DNA of 6,264 nucleotides from positions 1 through 6,264 of the forward strand of contig CALCPC010000644.1 in NCBI GenBank assembly GCA_937900975.1, read 5' to 3'. The stretch is from an uncultured Paracoccaceae bacterium (GTDB taxonomy: Bacteria > Pseudomonadota > Alphaproteobacteria > Rhodobacterales > Rhodobacteraceae). The position numbers were made by a program, and so were the translations under genes. The number at the start of each line of letters is the position of its first letter. Within the stretch, counting starts at the first letter, position 1. This document shows, in pieces, positions 1 through 6,264 of the stretch. Under the pieces are notes generated by a model that was not told the origin of the DNA, made no database searches, and saw nothing but the letters and a program-made list of their open reading frames with translations.

Positions 1-2
1 TG

Positions 3-536
3 CCAGAGGCGAAGGCCCGGGGCTATAAACCCGGGCGCTTTAGCTTCAACGTTAAAGGCGGGCGCTGCGAGGCGTGCCAGGGCGATGGCGTGATCAAGAT
101 CGAGATGCACTTTTTGCCGGATGTCTACGTCACGTGTGAAAGCTGCCAGGGCAAACGGTACAACCGCGAAACACTGGAAGTTCTGTTCAAAGGCAAGTCA
201 ATTGCCGATGTTTTGGACATGACGGTGGAGGATGCGGAAGAGTTTTTCACAGCCGTGCCGGCGATCCGCGAAAAAATGCCCGCGCTGATGCGCGTCGGTC
301 TTGGCTATATCAAAGTCGGCCAACAGGCGACGACCCTGTCGGGGGGCGAGGCGCAGCGCGTGAAGCTTTCAAAAGAGCTTTCCAAGCGCGCGACCGGCCG
401 CACGCTTTACATTCTGGACGAGCCAACCACCGGCCTTCATTTCGAGGATGTGCGTAAGCTTTTGGAAGTGTTGCACGTACTGGCTGACCAAGGAAACTCT
501 GTCCTGGTCATTGAGCACATTCTGGATGTGATCTAA
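3..536 (+). CDS. uvrA: UvrA, C-terminal part, 5'-truncated by the window and ended by a premature stop
   Basis: This is the C-terminal part of excinuclease ABC subunit A, the cytoplasmic ATPase that recognises DNA damage and loads UvrB in nucleotide excision repair. The frame is open from the window edge; 177 codons precede the stop, while the family has about 950 residues. Visible in order: the [19 protein letters not shown] block, a zinc finger of the form C-x2-C-x19-C-x2-C (local residues 22, 25, 45 and 48), the ABC signature [11 protein letters not shown], Walker [12 protein letters not shown], and the H-loop VIEH. The frame then hits TAA at 534-536, where UvrA proteins normally have Lys (VIEHNLDVIK). 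Just before it, H-loop Asn is replaced by Ile (519-521) and a usually acidic residue by Val (477-479). The identity is certain. Whether the product works is doubtful, because the last 52 residues are cut off. A sequencing error is an alternative explanation. Confidence 0.95.
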   Translation, partial: PEAKARGYKPGRFSFNVKGGRCEACQGDGVIKIEMHFLPDVYVTCESCQGKRYNRETLEVLFKGKSIADVLDMTVEDAEEFFTAVPAIREKMPALMRVGLGYIKVGQQATTLSGGEAQRVKLSKELSKRATGRTLYILDEPTTGLHFEDVRKLLEVLHVLADQGNSVLVIEHILDVI

Positions 537-695
537 TCCGCCGACCACATCATCGATATCGGCCGAGAGGGTGGCGATGGCGGCGGTGAGGTGGTGGCCA
601 CCGGCACCCCCGAAGACATCTGCAAGGAACCGCGCAGCCATACCGGCCGATACCTAAAATCCTTGCTAAACACCGCGCGATTTGCCGCCGAATAA
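537..695 (+). pseudogene. uvrA: Residual uvrA 3' reading frame downstream of the premature stop
   Basis: Reading on in the same frame past the TAA at 534-536 gives 52 more codons that match the normal UvrA C-terminus: SADHIIDIG, then [18 protein letters not shown], then [11 protein letters not shown], ending at TAA 693-695. No frameshift is needed, so one A-to-T change (AAA to TAA) would explain the break. Within this tail the usual Pro of the GPEGG motif reads Arg (CGA at 564-566), another departure from the family. The segment has no obvious start codon with a ribosome binding site and would not be translated alone. It is either the remnant of a recently inactivated gene or intact sequence downstream of a base-call error. 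Confidence 0.85.
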
Positions 696-730
696 GCCGC
701 GACAACAAAGTTAACAAAACGAAGCCTTAA

Positions 731-767
731 TCATGCCTCAGGTAAAGCCGATCTCAGACAGGCATGA
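731..767. repeat. 8-bp perfect inverted repeat with 21-nt spacer
   Basis: TCATGCCT at 731-738 is exactly repeated in inverse as AGGCATGA at 760-767. It lies between the end of the uvrA frame and the possible small gene at 790. No T-run follows, so it does not look like an intrinsic terminator. It could be an operator or a leader hairpin, or it could be chance. No function can be assigned from the sequence. Confidence 0.4.
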
Positions 768-778
768 CGCGACAGATT

Positions 779-783
779 GAGGG
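779..783 (+). promoter_or_regulatory. Ribosome binding site for the small ORF at 790
   Basis: GAGGG at 779-783 lies 6 nt before the ATG at 790-792. This spacing is close to ideal and is the main evidence that the 39-codon frame downstream is a real gene. Confidence 0.5.
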
Positions 784-789
784 TTCGAA

Positions 790-909
790 ATGGAACATGT
801 CGTTGCCTTTGGGTTTATATTTTGCGCCGCAACCGCCGTTTTCGTCGGTCTTCACAAAGAGCAGATTGAGGAGGATGGTCTGAACACCGTGATTGCCTCT
901 TACCTCTGA
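790..909 (+). CDS. Putative 39-residue single-span membrane protein
   Basis: An ATG with a good Shine-Dalgarno sequence opens a 39-codon frame ending at TGA 907-909. I do not recognise the family. Residues 4 to about 21 (VVAFGFIFCAATAVFVGL) form one hydrophobic stretch of membrane-spanning length. A short charged tail follows (HKEQIEEDGL), then a mixed end (NTVIASYL). It lacks the positively charged n-region of a typical signal peptide, so a small inner-membrane protein is the more natural reading. It lies 94 nt after the uvrA frame on the same strand and is convergent with mmsB. Base composition (about 50% G+C in the line at 841-900) resembles the uvrA end rather than the genes to the right. 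Support is the ribosome binding site plus the hydrophobic pattern; a chance frame is possible. Confidence 0.5.
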   Translation: MEHVVAFGFIFCAATAVFVGLHKEQIEEDGLNTVIASYL

Positions 910-1027
910 GCAACGCCGCGCAGACCGGGCTGTGTATGGGCCCGTCCGTCCGCGCAGCGCCGTTGTCAGATGGTAAGGTGGGACAGACAGTCGGCGGCGG
1001 GTCCTGTGTACTAGGCCCGGTTGCGTA

Positions 1028-1060
1028 AAAGCGAAAACTGTACCTTGTGTCTTTCGCTTT
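1028..1060. terminator. Candidate hairpin terminator between convergent genes
   Basis: AAAGCGAAA (1028-1036) and TTTCGCTTT (1052-1060) form a perfect 9-bp stem around a 15-nt loop. It sits at the end of mmsB, overlapping its TAA, and faces the small ORF from the left. Read on the minus strand, the 3' arm ends in four T residues. The stem is only one-third G+C and the T-run is short, so it is a weak intrinsic terminator at best. In the same convergent gap, CGGGC (926-930) can pair with GCCCG (940-944), without a T-run. Nothing else is recognisable in 910-1058. Confidence 0.35.
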
Positions 1061-1916
1061 AGTCGCGCAACGACGCCAGCACGGCCGAAAAGTCCCGCCC
1101 TTTGCCCGGCCCCGCAACGAAGGCGTCGTAGAGGTCCAGCGCTTTTGCACCCATCTCGGTCCGCCCCCCTACCGAGCGTGCAGCGTCTTGGCTTAGACGG
1201 AGGTCCTTCAGCATCAATTCCGCCGCAAATCCAGGCCGATACCCATTATCGGCTGGGGTTTGCGGGCCGATACCCGGGGCCGGGCAATAGGTGTTGACGG
1301 ACCAGCATGCGCCCGATGAGGTCGACACCACATCGAAAAGCCGCTGCCAATCGAGGCCGAGCTTCTCGGCCAGGGCGAACGCCTCGCACACACCCAACAT
1401 CGATATCCCAAGGATCATGTTGTTGCAGATCTTCGCGGCCTGACCGCTGCCCGCGGCACCGCAATGCACGGATTTTTGGCCCATAACCTCAAACAGCGGC
1501 GCCGCGGCGGCAAAAGCCGCGTCGGTGCCCCCGGCCATGAAGGTCAATGTACCGCCAGCGGCCCCGCCGATCCCGCCCGAGACCGGCGCGTCGACAAAGC
1601 CGATCCCCGCGGCTGCGGCATCGGCGGCGACGGCACGGGCGGCTTCGACATCCACGGTCGAACAGTCGATCAGCGTGGTGCCGGGGCGCATCGCTGGCAG
1701 GACAGAGGCCGCCACCTTGCGCAGCGCCGCGCCATCGGGAAGCATTGTGATCACAACCGCGCGATCCTCTGCCGCGGCCTCGGCGCTTTCGGCCATCGCC
1801 ACGCCCTCGACCCCGGTTCCGGCCAGGTTGAACCCGGTCACAGCGTGCCCCGCCCGCGCAAGATTGGCGGCCATCGGCGCGCCCATATTACCCAAGCCGA
1901 TAAAACCGATTTGCAT
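1059..1916 (-). CDS. mmsB: 3-hydroxyisobutyrate dehydrogenase
   Basis: This enzyme oxidises 3-hydroxyisobutyrate to methylmalonate semialdehyde in valine catabolism and is a soluble beta-hydroxyacid dehydrogenase. The 285 residues match the family length (about 290-300). Visible in order: the Rossmann motif GFIGLGNMG (residues 4-12), CSTVDVEAAR (85-94), the substrate loop DAPVSGG (109-115) followed by GTLTFMAGG (122-130), the catalytic lysine K162 in AAKICNNM, the HIBADH-like block WSVNTYCPAPG (205-215), and LMLKDLRLSQ (234-243). The ATG at 1914-1916 is preceded on the minus strand by a strong GGGAGGA ribosome binding site. At the end of the second beta strand, where NAD-dependent members carry Asp, this protein has Asn30 (AAC), which may alter coenzyme preference. 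It lies 88 nt downstream of pgk on the same strand. A related hydroxyacid dehydrogenase (tartronate semialdehyde reductase type) is the main alternative. Confidence 0.88.
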   Translation of the reverse strand: MQIGFIGLGNMGAPMAANLARAGHAVTGFNLAGTGVEGVAMAESAEAAAEDRAVVITMLPDGAALRKVAASVLPAMRPGTTLIDCSTVDVEAARAVAADAAAAGIGFVDAPVSGGIGGAAGGTLTFMAGGTDAAFAAAAPLFEVMGQKSVHCGAAGSGQAAKICNNMILGISMLGVCEAFALAEKLGLDWQRLFDVVSTSSGACWSVNTYCPAPGIGPQTPADNGYRPGFAAELMLKDLRLSQDAARSVGGRTEMGAKALDLYDAFVAGPGKGRDFSAVLASLRD

Positions 1917-1943
1917 GATGGTCCTCCCTCAAGGATTGCCGCA

Positions 1944-1967
1944 CCGCGGCCTTTTTGGCGGGCGCGG
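1944..1967. other. GC-rich hairpin in the pgk-mmsB gap
   Basis: CCGCG (1944-1948) pairs with CGCGG (1963-1967), and GCC (1949-1951) pairs with GGC (1957-1959), with a GGG bulge at 1960-1962. The loop is TTTTT on plus and AAAAA on minus. Read in the direction of transcription (minus strand), no T-run follows, so this is not a standard terminator. It could limit exonuclease decay of pgk message or attenuate mmsB, or have no role. Confidence 0.3.
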
Positions 1968-2004
1968 GGCGCAGTCGTGGTTTCGGGCGATGTCGCGGGC
2001 CCTT

Positions 2005-3198
<1,194 letters not shown>

Positions 3199-3220
3199 TG
3201 GGTCGTCCCTTGCCCTGTTG

Positions 3221-3361
3221 TCACCGCCAAAAAGCCATCCATTCGGTGAGGGTTATCAGCGCCTTGCCAAGATAGATGGCGATCCCCCACCCTTGCTGCG
3301 CATCGAGCCAAGCCAGACCTGCCACGATGGCGATCACCAAAAGGGCCTGCCAGGTCCGCAC
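3221..3361 (-). CDS. Putative 46-residue membrane protein between tkt and pgk
   Basis: A GTG at 3359-3361 begins 7 nt after the tkt stop and opens a 46-codon frame ending with TGA at 3221-3223, 22 nt before pgk. I do not recognise a named family. The product has one clear hydrophobic segment ([14 protein letters not shown], residues 6-19), then DAQQG, then a second moderately hydrophobic stretch ([20 protein letters not shown], 25-44), so one or two membrane passes are possible. No good Shine-Dalgarno sequence sits right before the GTG, which suggests translational coupling to tkt. The regular pattern of hydrophobic residues and the fit into an otherwise empty 170-nt gap favour a real gene, but the start is uncertain. 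I infer nothing about its function beyond its position among carbon-metabolism genes. Confidence 0.5.
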   Translation of the reverse strand: MRTWQALLVIAIVAGLAWLDAQQGWGIAIYLGKALITLTEWMAFWR

Positions 3362-3368
3362 GGCCGGC

Positions 3369-5387
3369 TTAGAGCATCGCCTCGACTTTTTCGACAACCC
3401 GGGCGGGTGTGATGCCGAAATGGGCGTAAACATCCTGGATCGGGCCGGAGGCGCCGAAAGTCTCCATCCCGACGAAATCGCCCTTCTCGCGACGCCCGCG
3501 CTCACCGTAAAGCCAGCGGTCCCAGCCAAAGCGCACCCCGGCCTCGACACCGACGCGGACCGGACCGCGGGGCAGGATGCGGCGGCGGTAAGCCGCGGGC
3601 TGCTCTTCGAAAAGCTCCCAGCAGGGCATGGAGACGACGCGCGTGCCGATGCCTTTGGCCTGCAGCGCGGCGCGCGCGGCGCGCGCGATCTCAACCTCGG
3701 ATCCCGTCGCGATCAGGATCGCCTGCAGCTTACCCTCTGCATCGTCAAGGATATAGGCGCCGCGTTCCACCAGGTTTTTGCTGGAAAAGCTGGTGCGCAC
3801 GGCCGGCAGCCCCTGCCGGGAAAGCGCCAAGATGGAGGGCGTTTTGGGCATCCGAACGGCCAGTTCCCACGCCTCCATCGTTTCGGTCACGTCGGCGGGG
3901 CGGAAGACGCGGATGTTGGGCAGCGTGCGCAGGCTGGCCAGATGCTCAACCGGTTGGTGGGTCGGACCATCCTCGCCGCGCCCGATCGAATCGTGGGTCA
4001 TCACGTAGACGACGCGCAGCCCCATCAGGCACGAGCGCCGGCTCGCGGCGCGGGCGTAATCCGTGAACACCAAAAACGTGCCGCCATAAGGCACCACCCC
4101 GCCATGGAGCGCCATGCCGTTCATCGCGGCGGCCATCCCATGCTCTCGCACGCCATAGTGGAGGTAGCGGCCCTTGGAGCTGCCGGGTTCGAGCGTGCCG
4201 AGCCCCTCGGTCAGCGTGTTGTTGGAGCCGGTCAGATCAGCGGAACCGCCAATGGTCTCTGGCATCGCCTTGTTGACCACGCCCAGCGCCATTTCGGAGG
4301 CTTTGCGGGTCGCAACCTTGGGCTGGCTTTCGGCCATCTCGCGTTTGAAGGCGCGCACGCCCGCGGCCAGCGCTTTTGGCGCTTCGCCGGCCATCTGACG
4401 CTCAAACCGCGCGCGGCGGCGGACGGCGGCAGCGCTCAGCCGTGCTTGCCAGGCCGCGCGCTCAGCCATCCCGCGTTTGCCGATGGCAGCCCAGGCGGCG
4501 CGCACGGGCTCTGGAATATCGAAAGGCGCATGGGTCCAGCCATAGGCCTCCCGCGCTGCGGCGATCTCATCGGGCCCAAGCGGCGAGCCATGCGCCTTGG
4601 CGCTGTCCTGTTTGGTCGGCGCGCCAAAGCCGATATGGGTTTTACACGCGATCAGCGTTGGGCGGCGCGAGGATTTGGCGCTGGTGAGCGCCGCATCGAT
4701 CTCGGCGGGGTTGTGGCCGTCGCACTCAATCACCGTCCAGCCCGCCGCCTTGAACCGCCGCGGCTGGTCGGTTTCGTCGGCCAGCGATACTGCGCCATCG
4801 ATGGAAATCCCGTTGTCGTCCCAAAGGACGATCAGTTTGCCCAGACGCTGCTTGCCCGCCAGGGCAATCGCCTCGTGGCTGATCCCCTCCATCAGGCAGC
4901 CGTCGCCGGCGATCACATATGTGTGGTGATCGCCCAGATCCTTGCCGAACTGCGCGGCAAGACTGCGCTCGGCCAAGGCAAAGCCGACAGCATTGGCCAG
5001 CCCCTGGCCCAAGGGGCCGGTCGTCGTCTCGATGCCGCTGGCGTGCCCATATTCAGGATGCCCCGCGGTTTTTGATCCGAGTTGGCGGAAATTCCGGACC
5101 TCCTCCAACGTCATATCGGCGTATCCTGTGAGGTGGAGAAGACCGTAAAGCAGCATGGAGCCATGCCCGGCCGAAAGGATAAAGCGGTCCCGATCGGGCC
5201 AATCGGGGGCGCCGGCGTCGAATTTCAGATGCTTCTCAAAAAGGACCGTGGCGACATCGGCCATGCCCATCGGCATGCCGGGGTGGCCGGATTTCGCCGC
5301 TTCCACCGCGTCCATCGCCAGCACGCGCAATGCTGCTGCTTTGGACCAGTGGTCGGGGTGGAGATCTCGGATTTGGGCGATATTCAC
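3369..5387 (-). CDS. tkt: Transketolase
   Basis: Transketolase moves two-carbon ketol units between sugar phosphates in the pentose phosphate pathway and Calvin cycle, using thiamine diphosphate and a divalent metal. From the GTG at 5385-5387 the protein has 672 residues, normal for the family. Visible residues (E. coli counterparts in brackets): SGHPGMPMG with H35 (H26), SAGHGS with H75 (H66), [17 protein letters not shown], the TPP motif from GDG 162-164 to N192, H266 (H261), R361 (R358), S388 (S385), catalytic E415 (E411) in GVREHG, H465 (H461), D473 (D469), H477 (H473) and R524 (R520). All catalytic positions are kept. Odd residues: R470 replaces the Leu of HDSIGLGEDGP, and S449 and R451 replace usually hydrophobic residues in the helix after FTDYAR. 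It is divergent from the zapA pair and is the first gene of the tkt to mmsB run. Confidence 0.96.
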   Translation of the reverse strand: MNIAQIRDLHPDHWSKAAALRVLAMDAVEAAKSGHPGMPMGMADVATVLFEKHLKFDAGAPDWPDRDRFILSAGHGSMLLYGLLHLTGYADMTLEEVRNFRQLGSKTAGHPEYGHASGIETTTGPLGQGLANAVGFALAERSLAAQFGKDLGDHHTYVIAGDGCLMEGISHEAIALAGKQRLGKLIVLWDDNGISIDGAVSLADETDQPRRFKAAGWTVIECDGHNPAEIDAALTSAKSSRRPTLIACKTHIGFGAPTKQDSAKAHGSPLGPDEIAAAREAYGWTHAPFDIPEPVRAAWAAIGKRGMAERAAWQARLSAAAVRRRARFERQMAGEAPKALAAGVRAFKREMAESQPKVATRKASEMALGVVNKAMPETIGGSADLTGSNNTLTEGLGTLEPGSSKGRYLHYGVREHGMAAAMNGMALHGGVVPYGGTFLVFTDYARAASRRSCLMGLRVVYVMTHDSIGRGEDGPTHQPVEHLASLRTLPNIRVFRPADVTETMEAWELAVRMPKTPSILALSRQGLPAVRTSFSSKNLVERGAYILDDAEGKLQAILIATGSEVEIARAARAALQAKGIGTRVVSMPCWELFEEQPAAYRRRILPRGPVRVGVEAGVRFGWDRWLYGERGRREKGDFVGMETFGASGPIQDVYAHFGITPARVVEKVEAML

Positions 5388-5394
5388 GGCGTTT

Positions 5395-5400
5395 TCCCTC
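5395..5400 (-). promoter_or_regulatory. Ribosome binding site that sets the tkt start
   Basis: On the minus strand GAGGGA lies 7 nt before a GTG at 5385-5387. The frame could also start at TTG 5400-5402, but that codon overlaps this ribosome binding site. The GTG gives an N-terminus [14 protein letters not shown] of the expected type, so the GTG is the better start. Confidence 0.7.
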
Positions 5401-5451
5401 AAAAACGGGGCGCAAGCGCGCCAAAAGCGGTGCCTTCGGGCAGTCCGCCCT

Positions 5452-5479
5452 CTGATACCTTGGGTTGGGGCAGGGTCAA
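5452..5479 (-). promoter_or_regulatory. Candidate housekeeping-sigma promoter for tkt
   Basis: Minus strand: TTGACC (plus coordinates 5474-5479), a 16-nt spacer, then TATCAG (5452-5457). The -35 fits the CTTGAC form common in alphaproteobacteria and the -10 is a fair match. Transcription would start near 5445, leaving a leader of roughly 55-60 nt before the GTG. I saw no equally good promoter on the plus strand for the zapA pair. Confidence 0.5.
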
Positions 5480-5544
5480 GCGGGAAGGCGAAAAAAGCGG
5501 TCGGCAGCGCCGCGATCCTTCGCTAGGGTGGTGCGACGGACGCT

Positions 5545-5565
5545 GGCGGGGTCTTTTGGCCCGCC
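5545..5565 (+). other. GC-rich hairpin upstream of the coiled-coil/zapA pair
   Basis: GGCGGG (5545-5550) and CCCGCC (5560-5565) form a perfect 6-bp stem with a 9-nt loop containing TTTT. Two further pairs (C5543-G5568 and T5544-A5567) are possible across a bulged C. It lies about 30 nt before the ATG at 5596, with no T-run after it. It may be a leader structure; no role is shown. Confidence 0.3.
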
Positions 5566-5595
5566 CAGGGCGCGGCTGCTGTGGAGGGTGAAGAG

Positions 5596-5838
5596 ATGAG
5601 TGATCTGAGGGATTTGGAGGCGCGCCTTGATGCCGCGACCGCGCGGAGTGTGGCAGCGCGGACAGCCCTTTCGGAGCGGCGGGATACCGCAGCCGGCGAT
5701 GCGGATGTTGCGGCGTTGAAGGCGGAAAACGCCGATCTTGCCGGCGCGCTTGAGGCGCTGCGGGCAGAGCGGGCGCGGGATGTGGCCGAAATCGACACGC
5801 TGATTGCACAGCTCAAACCCCTGGTCGAGGAGGTGTAA
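5596..5838 (+). CDS. Coiled-coil protein upstream of zapA, ZauP/DUF4164-like
   Basis: An 80-residue, charged, Ala/Leu/Glu/Arg-rich protein with no signal peptide or membrane segment. Residues 41-76 show a heptad-like series (L41, N45, L48, L52, L55, I66, L69, L73, L76), and a shorter helix covers 4-25. The two are joined by a linker around RRDTAAGDAD. In Caulobacter a coiled-coil partner, ZauP, is encoded with zapA and helps focus the FtsZ ring. Gene order, size and coiled-coil character fit that role here, but this is inference from context, because such sequences carry little family signal. The start is ATG 5596 with GGAGGG about 7 nt upstream. An in-frame GTG at 5581 is less likely, since it lies before the ribosome binding site. 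The gene ends 3 nt before zapA, and its final GAG-GAG-GTG codons supply the zapA ribosome binding site, suggesting coupled translation. Confidence 0.8.
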   Translation: MSDLRDLEARLDAATARSVAARTALSERRDTAAGDADVAALKAENADLAGALEALRAERARDVAEIDTLIAQLKPLVEEV

Positions 5839-5841
5839 CCG

Positions 5842-6237
5842 ATGCCTGAGGTCAAGCTTGAGATCGGCGGCCGCGTCTTTCCGGTCGTCTGCCAGCCCGG
5901 AGAAGAAGAGCAGTTGTCGCGCGCTGCTGCGATGCTAGACGGTGAGGCCGAAAAACTGCAGGCGCAGATCGGGCGCATCCCCGAGACGCGGATGCTGCTG
6001 ATGGCGGGCTTGCTGCTGGCCGACCGGGTGCTTGACGCGGAAACCGACGCAACGGCGGCCCGGGCCCGTGCCGACGCCCTGACGTTGGACCTGCGCACCG
6101 CAGAGGAGCGGTCGGCGGGTGCTGCGACGGATGCCGATGTGGCCAGCGCCCAAAGTGAGGCGGCGGCGGCAAAGGCAACGCTGGACCGCGCGGCGGAGCG
6201 TCTGGAATCGGTGGCCGATATGCTTGAGGCGCTTTGA
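5842..6237 (+). CDS. zapA: Cell division protein ZapA
   Basis: ZapA binds FtsZ and bundles protofilaments, stabilising the division ring in the cytoplasm. The 131 residues have the expected build. The N-terminal FtsZ-binding domain contains VKLEIGGRVFPVVCQPGEE (4-22), a helix with SRAAAMLDGEAEKLQAQIG (26-44), and the alphaproteobacterial signature GRIPETRMLLMAGLLLADR (44-62). A long Ala/Glu/Arg-rich helix from about 66 to the end would form the dimer or tetramer coiled coil. The start is ATG 5842 with GAGGAGG at 5827-5833, inside the end of the preceding gene. It is longer than the roughly 110-residue E. coli protein because of the extended C-terminal helix. It is the second gene of a two-gene unit divergent from tkt. 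Confidence 0.92.
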   Translation: MPEVKLEIGGRVFPVVCQPGEEEQLSRAAAMLDGEAEKLQAQIGRIPETRMLLMAGLLLADRVLDAETDATAARARADALTLDLRTAEERSAGAATDADVASAQSEAAAAKATLDRAAERLESVADMLEAL

Positions 6238-6264
6238 CCGTGTCGCAGCCCCAAGGCGTTTGGT

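Noticed and set aside
369..641. A 90-codon minus-strand frame across the uvrA stop
   Set aside because: It is antisense to conserved UvrA motifs on both sides of the stop and has no family features.
910..1058. Possible small RNA or tRNA in the convergent gap
   Set aside because: I found only short stems (926-944 and 1028-1060), with no cloverleaf, no conserved T-loop sequence and no promoter. Terminator-like structure explains it as well.
3276..5075. A 599-codon open frame on the plus strand opposite tkt
   Set aside because: It lies almost wholly antisense to a transketolase with all catalytic residues. Its product is low-complexity, rich in Arg, Gly and Ala, with no recognisable domain. 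Long antisense frames are expected in high-GC genes.
5523..6254. A 243-codon minus-strand frame opposite the coiled-coil gene and zapA
   Set aside because: The product is Ser/Ala/Arg-rich low complexity, typical of the reverse complement of Ala- and Glu-rich helical proteins. zapA is clearly the coding strand.
6240..6264. GTG 3 nt after the zapA stop codon as a possible start of a third gene
   Set aside because: Only eight codons remain before the window ends and no clear ribosome binding site is well spaced, so neither a protein nor a 6S-type RNA, which can follow zapA in some bacteria, can be supported.

Overview
The window looks like ordinary chromosome from a high-GC alphaproteobacterium, most likely Rhodobacterales (roseobacter-type). 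The basis is the style of the PGK, transketolase and 3-hydroxyisobutyrate dehydrogenase sequences, and a tkt gene divergent from a coiled-coil gene plus zapA. This placement rests on recalled family sequences, not on a search. No mobile element, CRISPR array, tRNA, rRNA or defence system is visible. I do not see a convincing undescribed system. The main oddities are a disrupted uvrA and several non-conservative changes at conserved positions of otherwise intact housekeeping genes.

Left part (1-909, plus strand): the 3' end of uvrA enters from outside the window. It is interrupted by an in-frame TAA at 534-536, immediately after the H-loop, yet the same frame continues with recognisable UvrA C-terminus to 693-695. 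After a short AT-richer spacer holding an 8-bp inverted repeat comes a possible 39-residue single-span membrane protein with a good ribosome binding site (790-909). Sampled lines here are about 48-55% G+C, against about 67-78% in the sampled tkt and pgk lines.

Middle part (1059-5387, minus strand): in transcription order, tkt (transketolase), a 46-residue putative membrane protein starting 7 nt after the tkt stop, pgk (phosphoglycerate kinase) and mmsB (3-hydroxyisobutyrate dehydrogenase). The gaps are 7, 22 and 88 nt, with no convincing terminator between them, so co-transcription from a promoter upstream of tkt (5452-5479) is likely. tkt and pgk serve the pentose phosphate or Calvin and lower glycolytic or gluconeogenic pathways. 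mmsB belongs to valine catabolism and is the functional outsider. No gap (glyceraldehyde-3-phosphate dehydrogenase) gene lies between tkt and pgk.

Right part (5596-6237, plus strand): an 80-residue coiled-coil protein resembling the ZauP/DUF4164 type, followed 3 nt later by zapA. Together they form a probable translationally coupled cell-division pair that acts on the FtsZ ring. The roughly 200-nt divergent region between tkt and this pair holds the tkt promoter and a GC-rich hairpin. Only 27 nt remain after zapA, too little to identify what follows.
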